From positions 355,001-415,000 of the forward strand of contig NZ_CP021646.1 in NCBI RefSeq assembly GCF_002208135.1: a stretch of 60,000 nucleotides of DNA, read 5' to 3'. The position numbers were made by a program, and so were the translations under genes. The notes under the pieces are model-generated. The model was not told where the DNA came from. It saw only the letters and a program-made list of their open reading frames with translations, and did no database searches. This DNA comes from Pseudoalteromonas piscicida. GTDB lineage: Bacteria > Pseudomonadota > Gammaproteobacteria > Enterobacterales > Alteromonadaceae. This document shows, piece after piece, positions 1 to 9,201 of this stretch (its first letter is position 1; the number at the start of each line of letters is the position of its first letter).

Positions 1-1626
<1,626 letters not shown>

Positions 1627-1815
1627 TACAACGCCAAAGTGGTTTATAAGCGACAGAAGTTAATAGACTAAAGTAGACAAAAGAATTTAATAAGCTTTTT
1701 CCGGATTTAAGAATTAAACAAGGTGACCAACCTCAGGGTATCGCGAAATCGGTTCACCTTGCGCAAATGGAATGCTCGTGCGAGGCACGATGTCATTAGA
1801 CATTTGCCCCCAGTT
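1627..1815 (+). other. 23S-5S internal transcribed spacer
   Basis: This 190-base spacer has no tRNA gene. It contains inverted repeats suited to rRNA processing stems: caaggtga (1719-1726) against tcaccttg (1754-1761), gcaaatg (1763-1769) against catttgc (1801-1807), and a small tcgtgc/gcacga hairpin between them. That these are RNase III type processing stems is inference. Confidence 0.6.
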
Positions 1816-1816
1816 T

Positions 1817-1931
1817 TCCTGGTGACTATAGCGTTTTGGAACCACCTGACCCCATGCCGAACTCAGAAGTGAAACAAAACAGCGTCGATGATAGTGTGGA
1901 TTACCCATGTGAAAGTAGAACATCGCCAGGG
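1817..1931 (+). rRNA. 5S ribosomal RNA
   Basis: The core (ccacctgaccccatgccgaa, about 1842-1861, followed by ctcagaagtgaaac) is the universal 5S signature. The ends cctggtgac and atcgccagg form the terminal helix. Length is about 115 nt. The helix IV region (gtgtggattacccatg) looks about two bases shorter than the E. coli form as I remember it. It may be a natural variant or an under-called G run. It follows the 23S with no tRNA and is followed at once by a strong terminator, so it ends the rrn operon. Confidence 0.93.
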
Positions 1932-1942
1932 CCAAATAAGAG

Positions 1943-1974
1943 AAACCCGTTGCAGAGATGCGACGGGTTTTTTG
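1943..1974 (+). terminator. rrn operon terminator
   Basis: Stem aacccgttgc (1944-1953) pairs with gcgacgggtt (1960-1969), with one G-U wobble and a six-base loop, followed by a T run. It lies 12 bases after the 5S rRNA and is a textbook intrinsic terminator. Confidence 0.9.
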
Positions 1975-1993
1975 CTGTTTGGGGTATAGAAAA

Positions 1994-2100
1994 CCTCGCA
2001 AGCCAATCAACACATCGCGAGGTAAACTCGCTCCTACCACAGCATCAGCACAGTGCAACATGGTAGGAGATGTATGGACTCCTCTCCCTTAACGGGAGAG
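1994..2100. repeat. Cluster of short inverted repeats (REP-like)
   Basis: Three inverted repeats follow one another. cctcgc (1994-1999) pairs with gcgagg (2017-2022). ctcctacca (2031-2039) pairs with tggtaggag (2061-2069). ctctccc (2082-2088) pairs with gggagag (2094-2100) around a five-base loop. The phrase actcgctcctacc recurs almost exactly, in the other orientation, in the hairpin at 20490-20519, so this is probably a dispersed intergenic repeat family of this genome. No coding potential is seen. Confidence 0.6.
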
Positions 2101-2178
2101 TACGGTATAAAGATATTGCAAAACACTTTTATGATGCCGCGGGCGAAAACTTAGCTCCAATTGCGCGAAAACTGCGAA

Positions 2179-2207
2179 TAATACCAATCCATCTTAACTT
2201 TTTCCCA
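2179..2207 (-). repeat. IS630-type terminal repeat, copy 1
   Basis: The stretch ataccaatccatcttaa...tttttccca is the terminal sequence just after the end of an IS630 transposase. It is repeated nearly exactly at 2395-2421, one base differing in the core. The stop codon of transposase fragment 1 (TAA at 2194-2196) falls inside it. The match between copies and its place at transposase ends support an IS terminal inverted repeat. Confidence 0.65.
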
Positions 2208-2390
2208 CCTCTATCCAGTCACGTTGACACATTTTAACCACTCGTTTTGTACATGATACAAAGTCATTCCAAGCCTCACTACAACTCTCAACAATATCTT
2301 CATAACCTTTGAAACAACGATTCGCTAAATGATGCTGACGCAGCCAACTCCATACTTGCTCTATTGGGTTCAGCTCTGGTGAATAATACC
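2194..2390 (-). pseudogene. IS630-family transposase, C-terminal remnant 1
   Basis: The reverse strand encodes YSPELNPIEQVWSWLRQ followed by about 40 more residues. This is the C-terminal block of IS630/Tc1-mariner DDE transposases, with the glutamate of the DDE triad in the NPIE motif. The N-terminal helix-turn-helix and the first two catalytic aspartates are missing. Upstream, the frame runs directly into the terminal repeat of a second fragment (DWYNWY from 2395-2406), so the apparent 70-residue ORF is a junction product and not a real start. The element is dead. Confidence 0.85.
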
Positions 2391-2394
2391 AATT

Positions 2395-2421
2395 ATACCA
2401 ATCCATCTTAAGTTTTTCCCA
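2395..2421 (-). repeat. IS630-type terminal repeat, copy 2
   Basis: Second copy of the terminal repeat seen at 2179-2207, here reading taccaatccatcttaagtttttccca. It sits just beyond the stop codon of transposase fragment 2. The two copies are direct repeats about 215 bp apart, showing two IS ends in the same orientation. Confidence 0.6.
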
Positions 2422-2529
2422 CTAGAAGCCGCACTCTCTAGAGCACATATCGATCACAACATGTTGAGTATCGCTAATAAAGTCGTTCCAAGTGCGAGTA
2501 CATGTGTTCAGAATATCTTCGTTAGCTAT
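2422..2529 (-). pseudogene. IS630-family transposase, C-terminal remnant 2
   Basis: Translating the reverse strand from 2529 gives IANEDILNTCTRTWNDF and then a stop at 2422-2424. This aligns with the YEDIVESCSEAWNDF segment of remnant 1, so it is the extreme C-terminus of a related but distinct IS630 transposase. Only about 35 residues survive, and no start is present. The upstream edge is close to the lexA promoter, so this element stops just short of the SOS control region. Confidence 0.7.
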
Positions 2530-2567
2530 CAACAAATACACTTAAAATATGGCGAATAAAGAAACAT

Positions 2568-2600
2568 TTGCGATTTTTTTTGAGCTGTATATACTTACAG
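2568..2600 (+). promoter_or_regulatory. lexA promoter with primary LexA (SOS) box
   Basis: CTGT-N8-ACAG at 2585-2600 (ctgtatatacttacag) is a perfect match to the gammaproteobacterial LexA box consensus. It overlaps a -10 like element TATACT (2590-2595) placed 16 bases after TTGCGA (2568-2573). LexA bound here would block RNA polymerase, giving the known autoregulation of lexA. Confidence 0.85.
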
Positions 2601-2611
2601 TAAATAAACTA

Positions 2612-2627
2612 CTGTATGGAACACCAG
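2612..2627 (+). promoter_or_regulatory. Second, degenerate LexA box
   Basis: CTGT-N8-CCAG at 2612-2627 has one mismatch to CTGT-N8-ACAG and lies 27 bases downstream of the first box. The E. coli lexA promoter has the same two-box design with a CCAG second half-site. It overlaps the upstream ATG at 2616 and therefore argues that translation starts at 2631. Confidence 0.6.
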
Positions 2628-2630
2628 TTA

Positions 2631-3245
2631 ATGCGTCCTCTAACGAAACGACAAGAACAAATCTTTGAATTAATAAAAGTATTCATAAAAGATACTGGCA
2701 TGCCTCCAACTCGCGCTGAAATAGCTGATGCTTTGGGTTTTAAGAGTGCAAACGCAGCAGAAGAGCATCTAAAAGCGCTTGCGAAAAAGGGAGTTATTGA
2801 AATGGTTCCAGGAGCAAGCCGAGGCATCAGACTTGTAGAGGATGAATCTGAGCAACTTGGCTTACCTATTATCGGCCGTGTTGCAGCTGGCGAACCCATA
2901 CTGGCGGAACAACATGTAGAAAGTCACTGTAATGTGGATGCGAGCTTTTTTAAGCCTAATGCAGATTACCTTTTGAGGGTTAATGGTATGAGTATGAAGG
3001 ACATTGGCATTATGGATGGGGATCTACTAGCGGTTCACAGAACCCAAGTGGCGGAAAATGGGCAAGTGATAGTTGCTCGTGTTGAAGAGGATGTGACTGT
3101 CAAGCGCCTTGAAAAGAAAGGAAAGAAAGTTTTTCTGCATGCTGAGAACGAAGAGTTTAAAGCGATTGAAGTGGATCTTGAGCATCAAAATTTCTCCATT
3201 GAAGGGCTAGCCGTAGGTGTGATTAGAAGCGCTGACTGGATGTAG
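2631..3245 (+). CDS. lexA: LexA repressor, SOS response regulator
   Basis: LexA represses the SOS regulon and cleaves itself when stimulated by RecA-ssDNA filaments. The 204-residue product has an N-terminal winged helix (about 1-70; [31 protein letters not shown]) and a C-terminal S24 peptidase domain. The self-cleavage bond is A86-G87 in GRVAAGEP. The catalytic pair is S121 (NGMSMKD) and K158 (TVKRLEKKG). I chose ATG 2631 (MRPLTKRQ) over the in-frame ATG 2616 because the latter lies inside the second LexA box and because family members begin MxxLTxRQ. It is monocistronic: a hairpin follows, then a 360-base gap before the cox operon. Length matches the family (about 200 aa). Confidence 0.95.
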   Translation: MRPLTKRQEQIFELIKVFIKDTGMPPTRAEIADALGFKSANAAEEHLKALAKKGVIEMVPGASRGIRLVEDESEQLGLPIIGRVAAGEPILAEQHVESHCNVDASFFKPNADYLLRVNGMSMKDIGIMDGDLLAVHRTQVAENGQVIVARVEEDVTVKRLEKKGKKVFLHAENEEFKAIEVDLEHQNFSIEGLAVGVIRSADWM

Positions 3246-3252
3246 TTTATGA

Positions 3253-3290
3253 AAGCAAGCGTAGCGTTAAATATAAAGTTGCGCTTGCTT
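3253..3290 (+). terminator. Hairpin after lexA, probable terminator
   Basis: aagcaagcg (3253-3261) pairs perfectly with cgcttgctt (3282-3290), 8 bases after the lexA stop. A T-rich but interrupted stretch (tatattttgttt) follows. It is a plausible intrinsic terminator, although the T tract is not contiguous. Confidence 0.5.
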
Positions 3291-3605
3291 AAACTATATT
3301 TTGTTTAGAAAGGAATAATTAACTTTTCTAACTGTGTGAAAGTAAGGTGATTATAGTGACTTTATTCATCTAGCAATATTTTTAGCTTTCTGATCTTTAT
3401 ATACTATTTTTCACCATTCTTCGTTTTACTCCCGATAATCCCCAGTTTTGCTTCTAAAGTTAGTCTTCTCAAAAATCTTGCATTTTGGTTGTTTTTTGAC
3501 TAATTGGTTAATAGTCGTGCAGTAAGTCTATGTACAAATAGACAATATGACAGTCATCCAATAATAACAAAAGACAACCACGAGTTGTCTTGAAGGAGAC
3601 GTCAA
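3291..3605 (+). promoter_or_regulatory. cox operon leader region with a hairpin before the coxB ribosome binding site
   Basis: This is a gene-free, AT-rich stretch. No convincing complete promoter is seen; a TTGACT hexamer at 3496-3501 has no good partner. The last part carries a perfect 8-bp hairpin, aagacaac (3571-3578) with gttgtctt (3584-3591), ending two bases before the Shine-Dalgarno sequence AAGGAG (3593-3598) of coxB. It could stabilise the mRNA or tune initiation. Confidence 0.45.
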
Positions 3606-4748
3606 ATGAAAATTTGTCGATTAGTTGTAGCATTCATCGCAGTGCTAATCGCCATGCCCTCACTTGCTAACAGCGCTTACAATATGAGGCAAGGTGTTAC
3701 AGACATTAGTCATCAAGTGTATGAGCTTCACATGACCATATTTCTAATATGTTGTGTCATAGGAGTGATTGTATTTGGGATTATGTTTTGGGCGCTTATA
3801 AAACACAGAAAGTCAAAAGGCGTTGTTGCAGCGCAATTTCATGAAAGTACCAAAGTGGAAATACTTTGGACTGCAATTCCCTTCCTGATACTCATTGGTA
3901 TGGCAATACCAGCCACAAAAACGCTTATTGCAATGGAAGACACGAGTAAAGCTGATCTGACCATTAAGGTCACAGGCTCTCAGTGGAAATGGCACTATGA
4001 GTATATGGGGCATGATGTTGAGTTCTACTCTTTGCTCTCTACTCCGAAAGATGAAATTAGTGATCTTAAAGAAAAAAATGAAAATTACCTACTTGAAGTT
4101 GATAAGCATTTAGTTATTCCCACCGATAGGAAAGTTCGCTTTTTGATGACCTCAGATGATGTCATCCATTCTTGGTGGGTGCCCGATTTTGCGGTGAAGA
4201 AGGACGCCAATCCAGGCTTTATAAATGAGGCATGGACTAAAGTAAATGATGAAGGAATATACAGGGGACAATGTGCCGAATTATGCGGCAAAGATCATGG
4301 CTTTATGCCAGTTGTCGTTGAGGCTGTAAGCCCTGATAAATTCGATAGGTGGCTCAGTGACGCGAAAGCCGAAAAAGCAAAAGCGGAAGCTGAGTCACAA
4401 GCTGTAGCCCAACAAACTCTTTCGAAAGAAGAGTTGATGGAGGTCGGCGAACAAACTTACATGGCTTACTGTGCAGCTTGCCATCAACCCACGGGGCTTG
4501 GGCTACCAGGTGTCTTCCCTGCAATGAAAGGGAGTAAAGTTGTTACTGGAGATATAAAAGATCATATAGATATTTTGCTTTTAGGTCGACCTGGTACTGC
4601 TATGCAATCCTTCGCAAAGCAATTAACAATCAAGCAGATCGCTGGGGTTATTACCTATAAAAGAAATAGCTGGGGTAATGACACGGGCGATGTTATTCAG
4701 CCAAGCCAAATACAGCGTGAGATAGATGCATTAGAGGAGGGTAAGTAA
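3606..4748 (+). CDS. coxB: Cytochrome c oxidase subunit II with fused cytochrome c domain (caa3 type)
   Basis: Subunit II accepts electrons through the binuclear CuA centre and passes them to subunit I. The 380-residue protein has a signal peptide (about 1-24), two membrane helices (about 44-67 and 86-108), a periplasmic cupredoxin domain and a C-terminal cytochrome c domain. CuA ligands are visible: H188 (HSWWVP), C223, C227, H231 and M234 (CAELCGKDHGFM). The heme c motif CAACH is at 289-293. The extra domain makes this a caa3-type oxidase that carries its own electron-donor heme. It begins after a strong AAGGAG site and its stop overlaps the coxA start by one base (TAATG), so the two are translationally coupled. 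Confidence 0.96.
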   Translation: MKICRLVVAFIAVLIAMPSLANSAYNMRQGVTDISHQVYELHMTIFLICCVIGVIVFGIMFWALIKHRKSKGVVAAQFHESTKVEILWTAIPFLILIGMAIPATKTLIAMEDTSKADLTIKVTGSQWKWHYEYMGHDVEFYSLLSTPKDEISDLKEKNENYLLEVDKHLVIPTDRKVRFLMTSDDVIHSWWVPDFAVKKDANPGFINEAWTKVNDEGIYRGQCAELCGKDHGFMPVVVEAVSPDKFDRWLSDAKAEKAKAEAESQAVAQQTLSKEELMEVGEQTYMAYCAACHQPTGLGLPGVFPAMKGSKVVTGDIKDHIDILLLGRPGTAMQSFAKQLTIKQIAGVITYKRNSWGNDTGDVIQPSQIQREIDALEEGK

Positions 4749-6322
4749 TGAGTGCCATTGTAGAAGAACATTCACACCATACAGCTCCAAAAGGCTTAAA
4801 GCGCTGGCTGTTTACTACCAATCATAAAGACATTGGAACACTGTATTTATTGTTCTCACTAACCATGTTTTTAATTGGCGGTGCTATGGCTATGGTGATC
4901 CGAGCCGAGCTTTTCCAACCTGGGTTACAGCTTGTAGATCCGCATTTTTTTAATCAAATGACGACAGTCCATGGACTAATAATGGTATTTGGCGCAGTAA
5001 TGCCCGCATTTACTGGTCTTGCCAACTGGATGATCCCAATGATGATTGGTGCTCCTGATATGGCGCTACCGAGAATGAATAACTGGAGTTTTTGGATACT
5101 ACCCTTTGCATTTGCAATTTTACTGATGTCATTGTTTTTGGAAGGTGGTGGGCCCGCTTTCGGTTGGACTTTTTATGCGCCACTATCTACAACGTACAGC
5201 AATGATAACACTGCATTTTTTGTTTTTGCGGTCCACATAATGGGCATTAGCTCTATTATGGGTGCTATCAATGTTATCGTGACTATCGTCAATCTTAGAG
5301 CTCCAGGTATGACATGGATGAAGTTGCCTTTGTTTGTTTGGACTTGGTTGATAACTGCATTTCTTCTTATTGCTGTTATGCCCGTACTCGCTGGCGCTGT
5401 GACTATGGTATTGACCGATAAATTCTTTGGAACGAGCTTTTTTGATGCAGCAGGTGGTGGTGATCCAGTTATGTTCCAGCATATATTCTGGTTCTTTGGT
5501 CACCCTGAAGTGTATATCATGATATTACCTGCCTTCGGCATAATCTCTACGATAGTACCGACGTTTTCAAGAAAGAAATTGTTTGGCTACGCATCGATGG
5601 TTTATGCAACCGCATCAATTGCACTGCTGTCGTTCGTCGTTTGGGCTCACCATATGTTTACAACGGGTATGCCTTTAGCTGGTGAGTTGTTTTTTATGTA
5701 TGCAACTATGCTCATTTCAGTGCCTACTGGCGTTAAGGTCTTTAATTGGGTGGCTACAATGTGGCGAGGTGCCATTAGCTTTGAAGTACCCATGCTTTTT
5801 GCCATTGCCTTTATCGTACTTTTCACCATAGGTGGATTTTCGGGTTTGATGTTAGCGATTACACCTGCGGATTTCCAATATCACGACACTTACTTTGTTG
5901 TCGCGCATTTCCATTATGTGTTAGTTACGGGGGCCGTGTTCTCAATAATGGCTGCCGCATATTATTGGTTACCAAAGTGGACGGGGCACATGTTTGATAT
6001 CAAATTGGCTAAATTTCACTTTTGGCTCTCCTTGGTTAGTGTGAACGTGTTGTTTTTCCCAATGCACTTTGTTGGTCTTGCTGGCATGCCAAGGCGGATC
6101 CCTGATTATGCGCTACAGTTCGCTGATTTCAACGCGATCATTAGTATCGGAGGGTTTGCTTTCGGTCTTTCTCAACTGTTGTTTGTTGCAGTGGTTTATA
6201 AATGTATAAAAGGTGGAGAGCAGGCTCCTGGAAAAGTGTGGGATGGGGCTGAGGGATTAGAGTGGCAAATACCATCTCCAGCTCCTTACCATACCTTTTC
6301 AACACCACCGGAGATTAAGTGA
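4748..6322 (+). CDS. coxA: Cytochrome c oxidase subunit I
   Basis: This is the catalytic heme-copper subunit that reduces oxygen to water at the heme a3-CuB site and pumps protons across the inner membrane. It has 524 residues and about 12 membrane helices. Ligands are present: H75 (heme a), H252 with Y256 in GHPEVY (CuB and the cross-linked tyrosine), H301-H302 (CuB), and H387 and H389 in HFHYV (heme a3 and heme a). Together with coxB it defines an aa3-type (A-family) oxidase, which needs heme A and CuB insertion. The genes for both tasks follow directly (ctaG, ctaA, ctaB). The start overlaps the coxB stop by one base. Confidence 0.97.
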   Translation: MSAIVEEHSHHTAPKGLKRWLFTTNHKDIGTLYLLFSLTMFLIGGAMAMVIRAELFQPGLQLVDPHFFNQMTTVHGLIMVFGAVMPAFTGLANWMIPMMIGAPDMALPRMNNWSFWILPFAFAILLMSLFLEGGGPAFGWTFYAPLSTTYSNDNTAFFVFAVHIMGISSIMGAINVIVTIVNLRAPGMTWMKLPLFVWTWLITAFLLIAVMPVLAGAVTMVLTDKFFGTSFFDAAGGGDPVMFQHIFWFFGHPEVYIMILPAFGIISTIVPTFSRKKLFGYASMVYATASIALLSFVVWAHHMFTTGMPLAGELFFMYATMLISVPTGVKVFNWVATMWRGAISFEVPMLFAIAFIVLFTIGGFSGLMLAITPADFQYHDTYFVVAHFHYVLVTGAVFSIMAAAYYWLPKWTGHMFDIKLAKFHFWLSLVSVNVLFFPMHFVGLAGMPRRIPDYALQFADFNAIISIGGFAFGLSQLLFVAVVYKCIKGGEQAPGKVWDGAEGLEWQIPSPAPYHTFSTPPEIK

Positions 6323-6900
6323 TGCAACATGGACGCCTGCTTAAGAAGCTTATCTTGTTGACGCTAGGCATGTTTGCTTTTGCCTTTGCATTGGTTCCTC
6401 TATACGACGTCTTTTGTGATGTAACAGGCCTTAATGGTAAGCCGTCTATGGAAGTCGCGAAGCAGAGCGAGTCAGTTGCACAAAGTCGACAAGTGGAGGT
6501 GAGCTTTACAACGCATAGTCAAAGTCAGGCGCCATTTAAGGTAGATGCAGTCGACCATTCGGTTAGTGTCCAACCCGGAAAGCTAACCGATGTAAAATTT
6601 ATTGCAAAAAACTTGAGTGATAGTGAGCGTGTGCTACAAGCGATCCCTTCGGTGTCCCCTGGAAAAGCTGCAAAGTATTTACACAAAATGGCCTGCTTCT
6701 GTTTTGATCAGCAGCCAATGAAAGGCAAAGAAGAAGTGGAGTTTGTCTTGAGGTTCTATGTAGATACTGAGCTCCCAAGTGATGTTGAAGAACTCACGCT
6801 TTCATATACGTTGTTTGATATTACAGAGCGAGTTAGTAAACAAGACAGTGATGGACTGAATATGCTAGCCGCTCGAGAGGAGTTCAAATATGAACCATGA
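6322..6900 (+). CDS. ctaG: CtaG/Cox11, CuB-insertion copper chaperone
   Basis: Cox11 family proteins deliver copper to the CuB site of subunit I. The 192-residue protein has one N-terminal membrane helix (about 9-27), the conserved YDVFCDVTGLNGK block right after it, and the copper-binding CFCFDQQ motif in a periplasmic Ig-like domain. ATG 6322 overlaps the coxA TGA (TGATG). A GTG at 6319 is possible but less likely. The 3' end overlaps coxC by 11 bases. Length and architecture match the family. Confidence 0.94.
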   Translation: MQHGRLLKKLILLTLGMFAFAFALVPLYDVFCDVTGLNGKPSMEVAKQSESVAQSRQVEVSFTTHSQSQAPFKVDAVDHSVSVQPGKLTDVKFIAKNLSDSERVLQAIPSVSPGKAAKYLHKMACFCFDQQPMKGKEEVEFVLRFYVDTELPSDVEELTLSYTLFDITERVSKQDSDGLNMLAAREEFKYEP

Positions 6901-7765
6901 ACAAGAAAAATATTACGTGCCAGAGCAAAGTCCATGGCCAATCGTCGGGGCTTTTGCACTTTTCTTTATCGCTGTTGGCGCAGGCTTAACGATTATTCAA
7001 CTTAAATCAACCAGTAATAGTGGAGTAATGCTACTGCTCGTGGGTATTACAGTGCTGATATATATGGTTTTTGGTTGGTTCAGGAATGTTATTCAAGAAT
7101 CTCAAACCGGATTATATTCTGCCCAAATGGATCGCTCGTTTAAACAGGGAATGGGGTGGTTTATCTTTTCCGAGGTTATGTTTTTTGCCGCTTTCTTTGG
7201 AGCGCTTTTCTATGCACGAATGATTGCTGTGCCATGGTTAGGTGGTGCAAGTAATAATGCCAGTACCAATGAGGTTTTATGGCCTCAATTTGAAGCTGTA
7301 TGGCCACTGCTCACAACGCCGGATGGAACTGTGACTCAAGCTATGGGTTGGCAGGGACTTCCGCTTATCAATACGATTATTCTATTAGCATCATCAGTAA
7401 CCCTTAGCTTTGCCCATGTTGCGTTGGAGAAAGAGCAAAGGGCGAAAGTAAAGGCATTCTTGGGATTGACGGTACTACTTGGTGTTGCATTTTTAACGTT
7501 ACAAGTGGAAGAGTATATTCACGCCTATCAAGATCTTGGATTAACTCTTCAGTCGGGGGTTTACGGTAATACATTCTTTCTACTGACAGGGTTTCATGGC
7601 TTTCATGTCACACTTGGTGCAATCATTCTTTTTGTTATATGGATCAGGGTATTAAAGGGTCATTTTAGCGCTAAGAACCACTTTGCTTTTCAGGCAGGGG
7701 CCTGGTATTGGCATTTTGTTGATGTTGTTTGGCTGTGTCTGTTTGTATTTGTTTATGTATTGTAA
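6890..7765 (+). CDS. coxC: Cytochrome c oxidase subunit III
   Basis: Subunit III is the third core subunit of the aa3 oxidase. It stabilises the active site and its proton supply. The 291-residue protein has seven predicted membrane helices and family motifs such as QMDRSFKQGMGWFIFSE, the GLPLINT segment, LTGFHGFHVTLG and the final WYWHFVDVVWL. It starts inside the end of ctaG behind a gagaggag ribosome site. Its last 95 bases are overlapped on the other strand by the DUF2909 gene. It is the last gene before the small divergent gene and surf1. Confidence 0.96.
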   Translation: MNHEQEKYYVPEQSPWPIVGAFALFFIAVGAGLTIIQLKSTSNSGVMLLLVGITVLIYMVFGWFRNVIQESQTGLYSAQMDRSFKQGMGWFIFSEVMFFAAFFGALFYARMIAVPWLGGASNNASTNEVLWPQFEAVWPLLTTPDGTVTQAMGWQGLPLINTIILLASSVTLSFAHVALEKEQRAKVKAFLGLTVLLGVAFLTLQVEEYIHAYQDLGLTLQSGVYGNTFFLLTGFHGFHVTLGAIILFVIWIRVLKGHFSAKNHFAFQAGAWYWHFVDVVWLCLFVFVYVL

Positions 7766-7967
7766 CGACGGGTGAAGAGTGAAGCTTTATAAAGCCAAAT
7801 TGAGCGGCAAGGCAGATTAGAAGTACAACAGCTATTGAAGCATACACTCTTTTTTGCAGTAGCTTAGCCATTGATTCTTGTTGCTCTGATTTGAGCATGA
7901 CTAGCATAGCCCTAAATAGATTTAAAAAAACGAGTAGTAGTAATACAACAATAATAATTTTAATCAT
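7671..7967 (-). CDS. DUF2909-family twin-helix membrane protein
   Basis: The 98-residue product begins MIKIIIVVLLLLVFLNLFRA, continues with a short polar loop (LKSEQQESMAKLLQKRV) and a second helix (ASIAVVLLICLAAQFGFI). This is the two-helix pattern of DUF2909 proteins, which as I recall commonly sit between coxC and surf1 on the opposite strand. Function is unknown; a role near the oxidase is inference from position. The C-terminal 32 residues are encoded antisense to the end of coxC and look like an extension beyond the usual family length. The start is 12 bases from the surf1 start, so the two genes share a divergent control region of almost no length. Confidence 0.75.
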   Translation of the reverse strand: MIKIIIVVLLLLVFLNLFRAMLVMLKSEQQESMAKLLQKRVYASIAVVLLICLAAQFGFIKLHSSPVVTIHKQIQTDTAKQHQQNANTRPLPEKQSGS

Positions 7968-7979
7968 AAGGGGTGTCCG

Positions 7980-8708
7980 GTGGATTTAGGTGCACTTTTT
8001 AAGGGTAGATCAAAAACCCCCATATTGGCAGCGTTAATCGTTGTACTCTTATGTGGCTCGCTTTCTTATTGGCAGTGGCAAAGAGCACAACAAAAACATG
8101 TGCTGCAGCAAAAAATTGAGAATAAAAAAGCGCAAAACGTTACTAATGAACAGCAAGTAACGGCCCAGCCTCTCACTCAATATGTTAATGCTGAGGTGTC
8201 GATAACAGGGAGCTTTGTAGACGGGGCGGTTTGGTATTTAGATAATCAAGTTGTAAAAGGCCGAGTCGGTTTTGATGTAATTGGTATTCTTAAAATTGCC
8301 GAAACTGACGAATATCTGGCTGTTAATTTGGGCTTTGTACCACAGCAAGCTAGTCGTGTGCCTACCGCTTTCTCACCTCCTGCAGCCATTGTTTCCCTAC
8401 CTGTTTATATCAAATCTAGTGCAAATAAGCGATTTACCCTGGCAAAGTCTGCTGCAGACGAGGTGACAAGACAACCAGTGATCCAGTACATTGATATTAA
8501 TTACTTATCTGCAGAATTAAATAAACCTCTTTTACCTTTAATCGCTTACATGACTCAAAACAAACTTGCTGGGACAGACCCTCATTATCAGCCTGTAGTA
8601 ATGTCACCGCAGAAACATGAGGCCTATGCGGTACAGTGGTTGCTTATAGCCTTCGCTGCGATGGTTATTGGCTGGAAGCTTTCAAAAAAGGAAAATAAAA
8701 ATGTCTAA
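7980..8708 (+). CDS. SURF1 family cytochrome oxidase assembly protein
   Basis: SURF1 (Shy1) proteins help insert heme A into subunit I. The 242-residue product has an N-terminal helix ending in SYWQWQRAQQK, a long periplasmic part with the family phrases GSFVDGAVWYLDNQV and VNLGFVP, and a C-terminal helix (about 213-234). Translation starts at GTG 7980 behind AAGGGG. It overlaps the next gene by 8 bases. Position between coxC and the heme A genes fits the assembly role. Confidence 0.92.
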   Translation: MDLGALFKGRSKTPILAALIVVLLCGSLSYWQWQRAQQKHVLQQKIENKKAQNVTNEQQVTAQPLTQYVNAEVSITGSFVDGAVWYLDNQVVKGRVGFDVIGILKIAETDEYLAVNLGFVPQQASRVPTAFSPPAAIVSLPVYIKSSANKRFTLAKSAADEVTRQPVIQYIDINYLSAELNKPLLPLIAYMTQNKLAGTDPHYQPVVMSPQKHEAYAVQWLLIAFAAMVIGWKLSKKENKNV

Positions 8709-9192
8709 AAGTGCGATGTGGTTTATAGGACTATTCATATTACCCTTGCTGTTGGCGTTTGTCGCTCTGAAAGTTGGCTGGATACCTCATGGCACGACTA
8801 ATCACGGTGAATTTTTAAGTCAGGAGGTTCGCCAGTCAGAGCTAGTTTTAGATACCGAGTGGAGTATTGTTTATCAGCGACCGAAGCAGTGCAATACGCA
8901 ATGTTCTTTGCTACTAGATAGCTTGCCCAATTTGTATTTAGCACTTGGGAAAAACCAGCAGAAAGTGTCGCTTGTGGTGTTACAGGAGCAAAATGAGAAA
9001 GACATTGAGCACGCAACTTCTTTGCCGATATATGTCAACCATTTAGACGATAACTATCTTTATTTGGTTGATAAATCTGGGTTGTTTGTACTTAAGTATG
9101 CACCAGCAGCGAACTTAGCAGAAATGCGACGTGTGCAAAAAGGGTTACTGAGTGATCTGAAGAAACTATTGAACTACTCTCGCTCAAGTTAG
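8701..9192 (+). CDS. Small membrane-anchored protein of the cox operon, function unknown
   Basis: I do not recognise a named family with certainty. The 163-residue product has one N-terminal membrane helix (MSKSAMWFIGLFILPLLLAF) and a periplasmic part with a CNTQC pair (residues about 64-68), which suggests a metal site or disulphide. Similar single-pass proteins sit between surf1 and ctaA in related marine gammaproteobacteria, so a role in oxidase assembly is inferred. ATG 8701 lies inside the end of surf1 behind an AAGGA site and is preferred to an upstream in-frame ATG at 8668. The next gene follows after 9 bases. Confidence 0.75.
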   Translation: MSKSAMWFIGLFILPLLLAFVALKVGWIPHGTTNHGEFLSQEVRQSELVLDTEWSIVYQRPKQCNTQCSLLLDSLPNLYLALGKNQQKVSLVVLQEQNEKDIEHATSLPIYVNHLDDNYLYLVDKSGLFVLKYAPAANLAEMRRVQKGLLSDLKKLLNYSRSS

Positions 9193-9201
9193 GAGGTAAA
9201 T

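Noticed and set aside
1714..2066. Open frames over the 5S rRNA and its flanks
   Set aside because: They overlap the 5S gene, the terminator and hairpin repeats, and have no family sequence.
2194..2406. A 70-residue transposase read as an intact small gene
   Set aside because: Its first residues come from the terminal repeat of another IS fragment; the catalytic N-terminal parts are missing.
2616..2630. Upstream ATG of lexA (MEHQL extension)
   Set aside because: It falls inside the second LexA box, and family members start at MxxLTxRQ.
3496..3530. TTGACT as -35 of a coxB promoter
   Set aside because: No acceptable -10 element is found at 16-18 bases.
7550..7562. Other five-G runs (for example in coxC, coxA and murI) as hidden frameshift sites
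   Set aside because: Those genes read through in frame with normal family sequence, so the run lengths are right.
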